From contig BSYQ01000004.1 of the NCBI GenBank assembly GCA_030272585.1, forward strand, positions 3,286,001 to 3,350,000: a DNA stretch of 64,000 bases, given 5' to 3'. Origin of the DNA: Bryopsis sp. KO-2023. Its lineage: Eukaryota; Chlorophyta; Ulvophyceae; Bryopsidales; Bryopsidaceae. Positions 44,857 to 57,948 of this stretch are shown one piece after another; position 1 is the first letter of the stretch, and each line of letters opens with the position of its first letter. A model generated the notes under the pieces. The model was not told the DNA's origin. It saw nothing but the letters and a program-made list of their open reading frames with translations, and did not search any database. A program made the translations under genes and the position numbers.

Positions 44857-47685
44857 TGCGACGAGTTGTAGTGGAGTCTGGTGAATACGAAGATAGGCAA
44901 GGGCGGAAGAAGACGAACTCGGACACTGACGCAGGTTGGATGTCGGTATATTGCGGAAGGGGATGAAGTCCTGGCCAGGTGGATTGCGAGAGATTAGAGA
45001 TCTACTCAGCAAAAAAAAAATCTTTACGCTCCATGACCGACGGAGCGATCAAGAAAAAGTTCGAAAATTACCACGATGTCTCTTCCGCGACAGTCTGCGG
45101 TGAAATCTTCGAAATGGAACGGAATAACGCGAAATTTGGGCAGCAAAGGGGTCGCAACTTGTGAGCTGAGGTCTTTGGATTGCTCCACTGCGCTCGGAAA
45201 ATTTTCACCAACTTTTTGAGTGCTCTTTTGGGGCTCCCCACCACCCCCTTTTCCCAAGAATAAATCAAAAAAGAGAAAGAAATTGTGTTCTACCTTGGAA
45301 AGTGGCTTTTCATTGCTGTTCTGCTGGGAGGCGGGGGCAGTTCTTCAATGCTCGAGTTCTATCAGATTTTCAGGATGAGGGGCTTCAATGGTTGATAAGT
45401 TTTATCTCAGGAATGAAAGCGGAAAAAAACAAGGCTGGTGCAGAAAAAAAATGTAAAAGAAACTGTTTCTGAAACTGGATGCGCATTTCCTGAAATAAAC
45501 CCGTGAGGAAATTCATTCTTCGATTATTTTTTCCGACCTTTTCTTTCCCATTTTTGTTGTGGTGGTGGGCCTGCACAATCGATGCCTACAAGTTCTTGAA
45601 TTGCATCAAGATTGTCCACACTTTTCCCGTTTATTTGCTGCTCCACCTTTGAACAGAAATGGCTTTCCCAAAAAAATTCTGGGTGGTATGGTTCGTTGTA
45701 TTTGCGTTATGGGAGCACAAAGTCCGTCTCCACCGTGGATATTATCTTACCACCATGAAAAGACTGCTTTTCGATTTGTTGTGTTGATGCCAAGTCCCCG
45801 AATTCGAAATTTGAGGAAGCACATTGGCAAGTGCGTGGGGTTTTTTTATGGGCTCTTTTCTTTAAAGAAATTCCCCAAGTGCATGAAATTCGAATCGCAC
45901 ACTTTGGCAGCATAGACAATGATATGCAATGCCCCGTATGGAACTGAAATAGCACTCAGTGACTCTGGAGAAAAGGTTGCGCCAGGAAGTGCGATTGAAA
46001 ATTTCTAAAAAGAAATTCAGCCAGCTCATGCATTCCCCCCAGAAAAAGTGGGCAGGAAAGACCAAAATATTTCTTGGGGGAAAGGAAAGAGAGGGAAAAA
46101 AAATAAAAAAAATGGAAAAAACTAGGTGACAGAAAATTTGCACACACCCTCATCCGAGCACTGAAAATTCCTGTTTTGGTTTGTATAAAAAAAAAGAACA
46201 AAATTGACAGGGTATTTTGTCCATCCACCTTCATCCATTCAATACCCAGCAGAAAGAAACAAAAATCCCACCCAAAAAAGATTGGAAAAAATGGTGAAAT
46301 ACCAACAGTGGTTCCATTTCCACTGCAATGACGAAAACATGATAAAGCCTTCATCAATTCGATGACAGGCAAGCAGGAAGCAAACTGATATTTTACAATT
46401 CCTTTTTTTTTGTCGAGAACGTAAAATTCATTCAATTTCAAGAAGACAATCTTCTTTTGATTTCATCATTTTTGTATGGTGAAGCATACTGATGTTGTGA
46501 AAAACTCCTCGAGAAGTTAGGATGTACTTTCTATGGCTGGCAAATCATTTATGTAATTAACGAAGGGACTCAATACAATCCATATCAAACTGGCTTGGTT
46601 TTGATGTCTTCCCAGTCTGTGTTACTTTGATGAGCAGAAAGTATGTTGTTTTTTGCCTGCATTAATGCACGCATGGATTTCTGAATGAAGTATTGCACCA
46701 ATTTCTATCACATGACTCACCATTAATGGTGTACCACGGCTTGCAAAAAACCAACAGAGAGGCCTTCCGGGTCACAGTTGCTCAAAACAATGAGAAAACA
46801 ATGGAGAGATTCTTACCCCTGGCACCTTCTTTTCCCCAAAACTTTATTTATACGAATTCAGCATTGTTCAAAATATTACAAAGAAAACCCATCCAACAAC
46901 AAAGATTGTGCACCTCCCAATTTTTCTTCTTGGTGCCTCTTGATGCATCATGATAATCGTTCATCCATTCACAGAGCATTTCCAAAGAACTGAAAGAAAA
47001 AAAACAGTGGGCGGGATTCTTTGTGGAGGCATCAGCCAGTCGGAAGGAACACAACGGTCTCGACTTTTTTTTTCCTCTTGGTCTTTTTGAAGTCTGACCT
47101 GGATCCGATCGAAATGAAGTCAGTCATTCGATTCAATCGACGGTTGGAGACAGTTGGCGGCCTGGCTGTGCGGGGATCGGATCAAGGTGGCTGCAATGGC
47201 TTGCTTGCTACCAAATCACCTCCTTGTCCTTTTCAACATGTGGTAAGCGAGTGTTGTTCTGAGCACCTTGATGGGCTTCAGTTTCTGCAGCCAAGAGCAC
47301 ACAGTTTCAGTTTTTGTTTTTCAGTTTCGAACACCAGCACCCCATAACAGAACTCAATAAACCCGTGCATGAAAACGAAAGAAAGGAAGAAACATACAAA
47401 TAAAATAAAGAGAGCAAAAATTATTGTTACCTGCTGGTGCTGGTATTGGCATTCTTGCTACTCTGCCCGATGCTTCTTTTCGCTCGACGGTAAACTCGAA
47501 AATTTACCCCATAGGGAGGTTTGTACTTTGGCCTGCCCCCCAAAAAAACACACGCACACACACTTGCTTTCAGCTCTTGACTGTCCCTTCTGCAAGGAAA
47601 ATTTATGAAGAGAGAGAAAAAATTTAAGGAACCTTAAAGCGTAATCGATTTATCATGATTAAAAGACATCAAGAACTAAGAATTT
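44857..47685. other. Intergenic, weak exon candidates only
   Basis: Near 45078-45221 both strands are open and GC-richer (plus-strand MSLPRQSAVKSSKWNG is a possible start divergent from psbW). At about 47095-47245 a plus-strand block MKSVIRFNRRLETVGG ends at a GTAAGC donor, and the minus strand there is also exon-like. At 46308-46365 the stretch CCATTTCCACTGCAATGACG also occurs near 30350-30372. None of these could be joined into a gene. Confidence 0.35.
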
Positions 47686-48974
47686 TTATTTTTTTGTGCA
47701 AAACTGCAGTTTTATCGTTCCTGTCAGTCCATACCATTCCGGTTCGGATGTTTTGGCTTCAACAGGTCGAGTTGCCTTGACTGGACGTGTCCCCGGTGGC
47801 GGTCTATTCACCATTCCCCTCAGCAAGGTCCTTTCACCAGGCTTTGGCATCCTCCTCCATCGGTTGATAATGGGGGATGGAACAGCCTCTGGCTTCTTCG
47901 GTTTTGGGTTTGCAGCACGCTGTTTTGGGTCAGCCTTTGGCTTCCTTGCTTTGGGATCAGCACCCCTCCTCGGATCAGTCTTGGGCTCCCTTGGTTTCAG
48001 GTTGGCAGCACGCTGTTTTGGTTCTGCATCTGGTTTTCTTGGTTTGAGGCTGGCAACTGGCTTCTTTGGTTTCGGGTTGGCAGGTCTCTTCTGATCAGTC
48101 TTTGGCTCCCTCAGTTTTGGGTTGGCAGCGCGCTGCCTTGGTTCAGCCTTTGGCCTCCTTAATTTTGGGCCGGCGAGATTCTTCGTATCAGCTTTTGGTC
48201 GATTCTGCGGACCATTCTTTCTGGCACCGCCCTGTGAGCACAACTGAAACCTTAAACAATATCAACTCTGTGGTTGTCGGTCTCGATTCAACACAAAAAC
48301 CTTCCAGTGGTGCAGCAGCAACACAACTCCCAATCAAAAAGCATTCAGTCACTTACTCATCTGCTGAAGTCTAAGAAAAAAGAAGAGAAAAACGAAAAGA
48401 GTGCCAGTGGACAGGCCAGGGTAGGCTTTTTTTGATTATGGGTAAAATAACAGGGAGAAGAAAACTGGAGAGAGAAATTGCCTATGACTCTGTTTTTTTG
48501 TTGGTCGGTGGAAAAAAACCCCTGACTTTTAGTTTGACATCACAAGTGCACAATTACCAGATTTAAAAAAAAATAATAATAATAATTTCACCCTTGCACC
48601 CTTTCCCTCGGCCATATACCAAAAAAAAACTGGAGATTATTCAACAGCCAATTACCTTGGGGTTAGCCAGTTCCGCCTTCCTAATTTTCTCTTCCCTCAG
48701 TCTGCCATAATATGCTGCATTGAAAAAAAAACAATATAAAAAAAACAACAGTCAAGAATTATCCAGGCAAGATGATGAGTCCATGTCAGTTTTTTTGTTT
48801 GGGAGGGGGGGGGGAAACAAGAACACAATAGAGCAAAAAAAAAATACCCTCCAAAATTTGAAATTATTCCAGCAATCTGGAAACCAGGAAGGAGCACATT
48901 TAATCAACGCAATTTTTATTTCCAAAAATAGAGTCTTGCAACAGAGGCCCACCTGTCAAATGACAGGGAACAAC

Positions 48975-48979
48975 CAAGT
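48975..48979. other. Target-site duplication CAAGT (left)
   Basis: Five bases directly before the left LTR, identical to 57944-57948 after the right LTR. Confidence 0.97.
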
Positions 48980-49622
48980 TGAAACGAGGCTACTTTTTTC
49001 AAGGTCCCCTCGCCCTCCTAGAGGAGGACGAGTGCCTTCCTCAAGCGTCTCGTTAGATAGAACTTCCTTACAAGAATAAAGTTATAAAGAAGATACAACG
49101 ACCTTTTCCTTCCACACTCTTATACCCTAGCGCCACAGCGCATCAAACCCTTGTTCCTGTCGACGTGTCCCTATTCACTAGGAATTCACACATCTCCTTG
49201 CCACCTCAACTGTGAACGTGCCCCTATTCCACGAGAACTCACACGTCCAATTGACAACTCGACTTTGATGGCTGCCACATCATCATCCATCAAACTCCAT
49301 CGAGCTTGGTTGTAGTCGTGACTCCAAGGGTGTCGCACTACTGCACCTCTGCACCTCTGCACCTCTGCACCTTTGCACCTTTGCACCTCTGCACCTCTGC
49401 ACCTCTACACCGCTGCACCGCTGCACCTCTGCACTGCTGCACGCTGCATCCACCGCTGCACGCTGCACCGCTGCATCGCTGCACGCTGCACTCCTACACG
49501 CCGCACTCTCGCACGCTGCTCCTACACGTTGCACTCTTGCAACCTTCCCTTTTTCAGCTGCAGGAAGCATGGCAACTACTCTTGTAGTTCCAGCTCGAGT
49601 GCTGCGATAACCAACCGTTACA
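48980..49622 (-). repeat. Left LTR (3' LTR in element sense)
   Basis: 643 bp. A TATA-like GGTATAAGAG lies on the minus strand near 49118-49127, about 500 bases into the LTR, consistent with U3-R-U5 order. Between about 49340 and 49540 it has a 9-bp minisatellite of the type CTGCACCTC with variants. Confidence 0.95.
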
Positions 49623-50164
49623 TTCCTCCCCACCAGGTTGGCAGTAAGTTCCAACACTGCCGTGGAGAGCATGTCTCAAATAAAACCCGTTGCATAAAGT
49701 ATCACAATCCATAAGGCATCTCACAATCCAAATCAGAATATCTTTCAGTGTCCAAACACGAAAAGAGTACGAGACTGGCATAATATTTTCTTTCGCTTTG
49801 TCCATAAAATCGAGAAAATCATCTCTTTACTTCAAACTGAAAATGAAAATGAAAAACATCTGGCTGAAAAGAAAATCCTTTAACATTCAGAAAATCATCT
49901 TGTATCACTCCAAAAATATACTTCTGTCCATCAAGTATTCCACCAATGTTTTCCTTTGCTCATATATATCTTTTCTCAAACCAGGTGAAAGGACAACTAA
50001 TCATGCTCTTTCTTTGAACCATTCATTCACCTCCAAGTCACTGAATAATCTTTTGAAAAATCAGCATTCTTTTTTTATTTTATTTCTTTCAAATCTCTCT
50101 TCCGCACACTGAAATATCCTTTCTCTGCTCTTGAGTTTCCAGAGCTCCTCTTCTTGCAATATTT

Positions 50165-50203
50165 GGATTGCTGCTGCTGCTGCTGCTGCTGCTGCCGCTG
50201 CTG
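50165..50203. repeat. (CTG)n trinucleotide repeat
   Basis: About 11 CTG units with one CCG inside the retrotransposon. Confidence 0.9.
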
Positions 50204-52729
50204 CCTGATTTGTCTCCACTAGAGACTCTCCAGTTTGTCACATTCCAGCTTCACTTAATTCCTTAGCTTCTGATCTCTTGATTCGACAGCGCATAAGCTT
50301 TTATGGAGTCCCGCTGTTTGCTTTCCCGAACTGCAAGTTTCTTCACCTCGATTGCACTCCAGAATTTCTGCAATGCAGTCTCCATCATCAAGCTTTCTCC
50401 AGAATTTCTGCACTTCCAATCTCCAAAATTTTTGCATTTCCAGAATCCAGAATTCTTGCACTTCAATACTCCAGAATTTCTGCACTTCCATCGCACTCCA
50501 GAATGACTGCGATGATGTCTCCATAATTTACGCTGATTACAACATGTTCCACATGCTGTCGAATTTTGGTAGCCTCTTGCTACTTCCAGACACACCAGAA
50601 GCATAGATCAGAGAACCATGTTGTTCTCCACAATATGTTTTAACTTCCAACAAAGATCGTGACAACTGAAACATCAATTGGAATAAAGTTTCATGTCAAC
50701 GAACTGATTCGATTCTCAGCACTTCAATAGAAACATCTAGTTGGTTTTCATTGCCCTCAAAGGTCACCAGAAAATTAACCAACTGAGTCCACTACTCTTC
50801 CCTCTCTGGAATTATGTGCTCCCACCAACGAGGCACCTGAAAATAAAATATAATATCCAGAGGGTGTGCTCTCATGTTTTCTTTGTCTTTTTACGTGTGC
50901 TCCCTTCATTGGGGCACCAAATGGATGTCTGAAAATTTCCATAGCATTTTTTCCCTTCAGAAATTTTGCTGCCTTCTGTGGGCATCCATAAAATATTCAC
51001 TCCCACTCTTTTCCTTCCCTTTTCTTTCATTCCATACTCTCTCGTTCCCCATTCATCAAGCCCCACTGTTCCAAGTGGAACTCAAAATCATATGTTCTTT
51101 TTTCCAGTCATCAAGCCTCACTGTCCCAAGTGAGACTCAACATCAGATGCTCAAAACAACATCAGCCCCGAGACTGATGTCCCAAAAATAAACCATACAC
51201 TTGCTGCACTAAACTCGTGTTGAAAAACCCGCTGAAAGCCCCCTCCCCACCAGCTTTAGGTAGTCCCTTGCCTAACAATAGGATTCAAAACTGAGTGAGG
51301 GGCAATCAATGTTGCCACGAGTGATCACAACGATATAAACAATCATCAATATCGAAGGGAATGTTCAGAAACAAACCACACTCACGGCATTGCACCGCCG
51401 TCTTGTGCAACGGAGATAAGGAAGCAATATACTCAGGGAGATTGAGTAGAAGCTTTTTGTGATTCTTCAGTGAGGAATCTTCACTTCAGTGGCAGTGGAT
51501 CTCGCCATTCCTCTGAACCTCCAGGAACATGCAAGCCTTGCATGTTCTTCTTCCAAGGTAATCCAATTCCATTCTCCGTATCGATTGTAGCACAATCGTT
51601 GCATTCACAGTGTTGTATTCTTGAACATCTTCACTGAGCTTGGGAAAATCTGACATCACCAATGGTGATCCACCATTCACTTTGCTGCTAATGGCCTGCA
51701 GGCTGCAGCCAGTCAAAGCGATAAATAAGGCGTACGTGTGCTCGTTCAGGCTTGAGAGCTCACGGGATGTAAGATAAATCCCATATATTTTATCAATATA
51801 GTTCACACCACCATATTGCCTACAGAAGAAGCTCCAGTTAGCTCTACTCCCTTTGCAATCTTCCTACACTTAAGTCATGGGGGAAGTTTTCTCAACCCCT
51901 ACGGGAGCTACCCGTTTGACGCTAAAGTGTTTGTGGATATTATCCAAGCGCCATTGACGTCTGATGGGTGTTTCTCCGAAAGGCGACGGCAAACGCTCGA
52001 CCGCTTTTTGGAGGTATCATAAAATTCTTGAAATCTGGAGGGGCCCTCCGTCGAGTCGGCTCTCCTCAAACCTTCTACAGGTGGCTCAAGGTTCTAGTCG
52101 TGCACTGACCTTAGGTGGCCCATATGGCTCTTCCTAAGCTTCGCAATTGGTTCAGAATTGGGAGGGAACCCATCCCCACTTCCCTTTTCTTGGTGACAAA
52201 TGGCCTATGGCTCTTTCTGCCCCCTCAATTGCGTTACAAGTGGCCCAAGGCTCGCTTGTTCTTAGTGCGTTCTTGCTTGTCTCAACTCCTCGAAACTCGG
52301 TACAGGCGGCCTAGCCTGAGCACTTTCTCATTCATTAGGGGGATCTCTCGCTCAACCCCTTTTTTTTCTCCGCGGCTGCACCACAAGTTCTGAGAGTGGC
52401 CCTAAGGCACTTCTCTCCTTGTTATCACATGAGGAACTCTGTCCTCAATTCCTTTCTTCAACCCCGCCACTAGTCTTGAGAGAGGCTCAAGGCACTTCTC
52501 TCTTAGTGGTCTGAGTTTCATCATATGTATTTTACTGTAATTGCTCTCGCGTCGCTCCATGTCCGCGATAGTATCATCTCTCTCGGCATGCAGTTGCATT
52601 CTTGCCACAAATAAAAGTGGGTGTTCTCTTGTAGAACTCCATAGCCAATGCTTTTGGCTGCAACTCTTGATGCTCCTTTGTTGTGGGCTGTGGCATCAGC
52701 CCCTCTTTTCCAACTCCTTGTTGTCGGTT

Positions 52730-52960
52730 GCTGCATCAGCACCTCAGTCAAATCCGTGCTATAGGTTGCTGCATCAGCCTCTCTTTTCCAACTCCTTGTT
52801 GTCGATTGCTGCATCAGCACCTTGTCCAAATCCTTGCCTTGGTTGCTGCATCAGCACCTTGTCCAAATCCTTGCCTTGGTTGCTGCATCAGCACCTTGTC
52901 CAAATCCTTGCTTTGGTTGCTGCATCAGCACCTTGTCCAAATCCTTGCTGCAGCTTGCTG
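52730..52960. repeat. 37-bp tandem repeat inside the retrotransposon
   Basis: GGTTGCTGCATCAGCACC recurs at 52841, 52878 and 52915 with a 37-bp step, and diverged copies lie upstream. Another short repeat (CAGAATTTCTGCACTTCCA) lies at about 50360-50505. Confidence 0.85.
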
Positions 52961-55900
52961 CAGCTCTTGTTTCCGCATTCAAGATCTCTTCTTCACATAG
53001 TAATAGGTGCAAATCCTGGCTGCGGCACACACACCGGACCAGTCCAGGCTGCACATCAGCCAAAGATGCCATGTGCTGATCTCTTAGCAACTCAAAACTG
53101 AGCTTTGAACTGAGTATGTCTTGGGATACCTCCCACATAAAGCTCACTCCATCCATCTTCATCGGTTGTTGCTTTCACTCTCTTGCACTCGCAATTTTCC
53201 TGAAATTTCCAGATTGCAGCCATGATCCACACCAAGACAACATCAGCTTGCCAAGCCTGATTTGTCACCGGGCTGGACCATCCATAGTATGCCCTCTTCT
53301 TTCCACACATCTGTGTTGGGGCCTTAAGTCTCGGCAAGGGTGAAAAGACAACTTCAGCAACCTGAGCTTGCATCATAATGCACCAGCTCGCATCTTCTTC
53401 TTTTGTCCTTCTGACTCAGAAGTTCTGAGGTGGACACCATAAACCTTTGGCTGCTTCACCATCAGAAATCTTTGATGCCACTGGTTGCTCTCACCACCGT
53501 GAATACAATCATCTTTTTGTGTCGTTGGCAGAAACGGCATCGATATATTCTTGGGCTGCGATCCAGTTGGCCTCTTGCTCAAGCTGTTGGTCCTCATACA
53601 TCATCTCATATCAAAATGAGCCGGCAGTTCACAAGTCCCTTGAACTGTCGATTTTTCTGACCATTTTTCTTTGTCAACTGGGGTATTCTTTGCCTTGCTG
53701 TAGCAACTCCTTTCACCTCCAGTTTATTTGCCACCAGAGGTGTTGCCTTTAGGATAAGCAACCTTCGACCACTGATGCAAATACAACTGATTCGAATCAA
53801 CTGATTCACAAGCTTGATATCCTCTTTTATCTCCAATCTTCTTTCTCCACATGATAGACTCTTCTTTTCTATCCCATCCAGATGTGGGGATATGTGCCCT
53901 TCATTTTCTTGAAGAGACCTTCCTTTCTTAGGTCAGCCTCAGCCCTCCTTGGCTAGTGCACAAACTTCGTCCTCCTTAATATCATCCACTAAATCATGGT
54001 CCTTGACTGAATTTCAATGCACAACCCATATATTTTCCAGAGCTGTCATTCAACACAAGTTTTCAGAAATCCTTGACCATTTTCCACCACATCGGACTCC
54101 AATATTTCAGTTCCACTATCAACAATATCAAGCCAGAAAACTCCACAGAGAGATTTCTGCCTGAAACACCTTTCATATGACCCGAAACCTTCAAAAGAAA
54201 ATCATTTTCCTCCTGAAATTTCCATCACTAATCAGATCATTCCTTTTTTTTTCTCATATGAAATAAATGCATGAAAGAGATTAATATCCTGATCACTTCT
54301 TTTCTTCTCAGTTCATAAACTATTAATTCAGAAATGTAGTTGCTGTCCAAAATTTTCAGCAAGTGGTGAAAAGGTATCTCTTTCTTCCCATATCTGTGAG
54401 TATAATCAAATGCAAAAAGAGAAACAAATTCTCTGCCTTGCTTTATAAAAATCTGTCCATTTTCTGCATCGAATTTCGAAAAGACCAATGCATTCATTCA
54501 ATCTGATGACAATACCACCAAACTCATCTCAAACTCTTGAAGAAGAGGTTCAGCATCAGCAAGTCATGTCCTCTGACTCCTACTGCTGGATAAACATGAG
54601 TCACTTTGCATCCAATGGGTGCTCTCTTGCTGCAACTCTTGTATTGCAGCAACATCTCCGAGGGAAGATCATTCTTTGCTTTGTAGCACACTCAGAATTA
54701 TTACTCAACAGCTCCTGTGGCATTTGTTGCATGTCTCCTTGAGTAATAATGATCTTCTTCCACTTGATGTGCATCCTCTTGTGCAAGTGTAGATGGTATT
54801 GACTCAGCATTTCGATGTGATCTTCTCCACATCAGTAACTCTGATATTTGCCTTGGCATTCGTTGCAATATTTGCCATATCATACACTCCAATGTATGTT
54901 GCAGTCAATGTGATACACATTGGCTGTATTGTTTCATGTGTTCATGTAAACAACACGTCATGGCTGCGGCATGTTCAACTCAGTTCGAACTGCGAAATCT
55001 GCTGGCAGTAGATGCTGCAGTCAATATGAATTCGTTGTGGTATCCCCAGATGCACCCGAGGTAACATCCATTCTTGATCGCACGCTTGATCCCAGTGGGT
55101 ATCACATATAGTGCTTCAACAGCATCCTCGTTCAAGAGGTTCTCTCGTGTGTGTCGGTGCGCTACCTCAACCACAGTCTCATCATTGACTTCATTATCAT
55201 TCGCACTTGTTCCGTTCACTGTGTTGTCGTCGATGCCAACTTCGATGTATGTCTGCAACATTAACAATCGAATTGATTGCAACATTCGTTGGGGCTCTCT
55301 TGTCTTTGCTGCCCTCATTTGTGCCAGTTGCGGCAATGCCTCCAACTGTAACACCTTGACGACTGCATTCCTTGCAGTCACGCTTCTCACCCTCTCTGAG
55401 AATCGTCTCATCAAAACTCTCACGCTGCTGTTGCTTGGCTTATCAGCCCGGCATCACTTGCAGGTGATGCGGCGTGTTTTGCTTGGCGCCTGGTCACACT
55501 TCTCTCCTCAGAGGTCGAAATCCAAACTTGCATAGTCTTCTGCAGTTTGCCTTTGTGCTTGTGTCACTCCCAACTGACGCAGTCTGATGCAGTTCGCTTT
55601 TGCACTTGGGTCACTTTCCATCAATGGTGCGCGTGAGATTCGTTTCTCCACGCACAAGCTGCTCAAGTCTTTGCCAAAAGCGCTCACTTAGCATCAACAC
55701 AGTCGACTGCACATTCCACCTTCGAGTGGTGTGGCTCAGTTCAGTGATCTTCGAAACATGGCACAATAGAAGACTTGTCGCTGCCTCTGAGTAGCTGTCT
55801 AGTTCAATCGAACTATTTCGACAAACCTTTTGCTCCATCGCCATGCAATCAACCGTCAGGCTATCAGTAGCAACTGCGGCGTCGCGCTGCAACTGTTCGA

Positions 55901-56324
55901 TCAACATTCGATCGAATTTCATGTGTCGATTCGTCCTGCATATTGCGCAGTTACTGCAACATGCTGCTTCAATGCGCTGCAACTGTTACCACTCGTAATA
56001 ATGTTGCGCCTGTGTTCTCAAGGCGTTGCACTCTTGTCAGTGTCCAAACGCCTTCTGTAACTCCGTCTTTTCGCGTCCGAGGCGAGGCTTACGCCTGCCA
56101 CTTTCTTCCGTCGTTGCGCTTCCATCGCAACATCTGCATCTGCTGTAATTGCAATGAAATTGCAATGTGCTGCATGTAACATTCGCTGCATCCCCTTCAT
56201 TGGGATTCCGTTTGTGTCTCCACAATCGCTTTGTTTTCATGCAGAATCGTCTGCACTCTCAACACCAACGATATCGAACTCACCTCCCAAGGAGGTTTGC
56301 CCTGTTGTGTACAGTCTCCTCGAC

Positions 56325-56392
56325 TTGTACAATAGAACGACGAGCCAGTTAGGTGGCTTAAGAGGGTTCGACTCCCTCTCTGGATCTCAAGC
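56325..56392 (+). other. tRNA-like segment in the retrotransposon interior
   Basis: A T-arm AGAGGG-TTCGACT-CCCTCT with the perfect B-box GGTTCGACTCC follows a D-arm-like GCCAGTTAGGTGGC. No anticodon arm fits between. It may be a captured tRNA fragment or an internal Pol III promoter remnant. Confidence 0.4.
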
Positions 56393-57284
56393 AAAGCCTC
56401 ATTGACCTGGCGCTCGATAGCGACCAGCCAATAGGTGCTTCCAGAGGGTCTAGCGACCTCTTTGAACCTTAAGCGAAGCCTGAACAGCTGCTTTCAGGGT
56501 TTGCCTTTTCGGGATCCTCAAAGAGGAAAACCTTAGATCTTAGGTTACCCTATCAGATCTTTCGCTTGTCAGCCTTGCGCTGATCCCAGCGACTGGGTGG
56601 GCGCTCTCTAGCGACCCACGCGACTTAGACGAGCCAGTCACTTGCAATTGACTGCTGTGAGAAAGGGGGGTCGTCGCTGACGACTTGTCATGGTACGACC
56701 TCTGCCCCCAAAACCACGCTCGCTCCTGTTGCTCCTGCTGACACGAAAGCTAGCTCACACTGTGCAGTCGTTCCTCACGATCTGCGACTCTCTTGCTGGG
56801 TCACACTGCGCAGTCGTTCCTCACGACCTGCAACTCTCTTGGAAGGTCACACTGTTGGGCTTCCACGAACTTGCGCTGCCATGCTCATACGTCACTTTTA
56901 CTTAGTGCAGCCTTGGTCAAGTCTCTTCGTCGTTCAACGAACTCGAACACCAATAGTCGGAGACGACAGGTTCGGCCCTGGGCCGTCTTCTTTGTCGTCC
57001 TCGCTGGCGATCACCTTTTCAAGGCTTCTTCAAAGCACGCTTTCGCTGGCACGACCATCACCACTGCAGATCGCTTTCCCCACCCTAGTCCAAAGGGTCG
57101 ACAGTGGTGGGTAACCTCTTTTCTTTGCAACGCTGCTCTTCTCCAGCGTCTCAGTAGTCCATACTTCAGTAGCTTCCATAGCTGCTCGCGTTCTGCTCTT
57201 GTGGTCGCACCATTAGCGCTGCTCTTAGACCCCTTACTCCACTTTGCCACACAGGGTCGCACAATAAGTAACACTTATTGCGCC

Positions 57285-57299
57285 TTCGCTCCGAAACCA
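57285..57299 (-). promoter_or_regulatory. Primer-binding site of the retrotransposon
   Basis: One base inside the 5' LTR; the plus-strand sequence ends CTCCGAAACCA, matching a tRNA 3' end with CCA. It differs from the initiator-Met site TGGTATCAGAGC common in plants. Confidence 0.75.
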
Positions 57300-57300
57300 A

Positions 57301-57943
57301 TGAAACGAGGCTACTTTTTTCAAGGTCCCCTCGCCCTCCTAGAGGAGGACGAGTGCCTTCCTCAAGCGTCTCGTTAGATAGAACTTCCTTACAAGAATAA
57401 AGTTATAAAGAAGATACAACGACCTTTTCCTTCCACACTCTTATACCCTAGCGCCACAGCGCATCAAACCCTTGTTCCTGTCGACGTGTCCCTATTCACT
57501 AGGAATTCACACATCTCCTTGCCACCTCAACTGTGAACGTGCCCCTATTCCACGAGAACTCACACGTCCAATTGACAACTCGACTTTGATGGCTGCCACA
57601 TCATCATCCATCAAACTCCATCGAGCTTGGTTGTAGTCGTGACTCCAAGGGTGTCGCACTACTGCACCTCTGCACCTCTGCACCTCTGCACCTTTGCACC
57701 TTTGCACCTCTGCACCTCTGCACCTCTACACCGCTGCACCGCTGCACCTCTGCACTGCTGCACGCTGCATCCACCGCTGCACGCTGCACCGCTGCATCGC
57801 TGCACGCTGCACTCCTACACGCCGCACTCTCGCACGCTGCTCCTACACGTTGCACTCTTGCAACCTTCCCTTTTTCAGCTGCAGGAAGCATGGCAACTAC
57901 TCTTGTAGTTCCAGCTCGAGTGCTGCGATAACCAACCGTTACA
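57301..57943 (-). repeat. Right LTR (5' LTR in element sense)
   Basis: Same 643-bp sequence as 48980-49622, read from the same strand. Confidence 0.95.
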
Positions 57944-57948
57944 CAAGT
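57944..57948. other. Target-site duplication CAAGT (right)
   Basis: Directly follows the right LTR and continues the host exon. Confidence 0.97.

Larger units (their letters stand above)
48980..57943 (-). mobile_element. Non-autonomous LTR retrotransposon (LARD-like), recent
   Basis: Two 643-bp direct LTRs (48980-49622 and 57301-57943) start and end with TG/CA and appear identical in every line compared. A perfect 5-bp target duplication CAAGT flanks the element. On the minus strand the primer-binding site TGGTTTCGGAGCG lies one base inside the 5' LTR (about 57285-57299), matching a tRNA 3' end ...CGCTCCGAAACCA. A polypurine tract GGTGGGGAGGAA (49623-49634) abuts the 3' LTR, so the element points the same way as the host gene. 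The 7.7-kb interior has no frame longer than about 150 codons and no recognised gag, protease, RT or integrase motif. Identical LTRs argue against decay, so it is a large non-coding derivative that needs another element's proteins. Confidence 0.93.

Noticed and set aside
44755-45012. Longer psbW start 52 codons upstream
   Set aside because: The extra part is unlike a transit peptide, while the Met at 44856 begins a typical one; the upstream part is probably untranslated.
48360-48373. 14-base microexon in the disrupted gene
   Set aside because: It has good splice sites, but joining it breaks the phase with the last exon; direct splicing 48656 to 48231 keeps the frame.
49186-49672. Frames of the type QRCRGAEVQRC on both LTRs
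   Set aside because: They come from the 9-bp minisatellite in the LTR and appear identically at 57507-57978.
52115-55982. Small frames inside the retrotransposon as gag or pol remnants
   Set aside because: No catalytic or zinc-knuckle motif could be recognised, and identical LTRs make heavy decay of pol unlikely.
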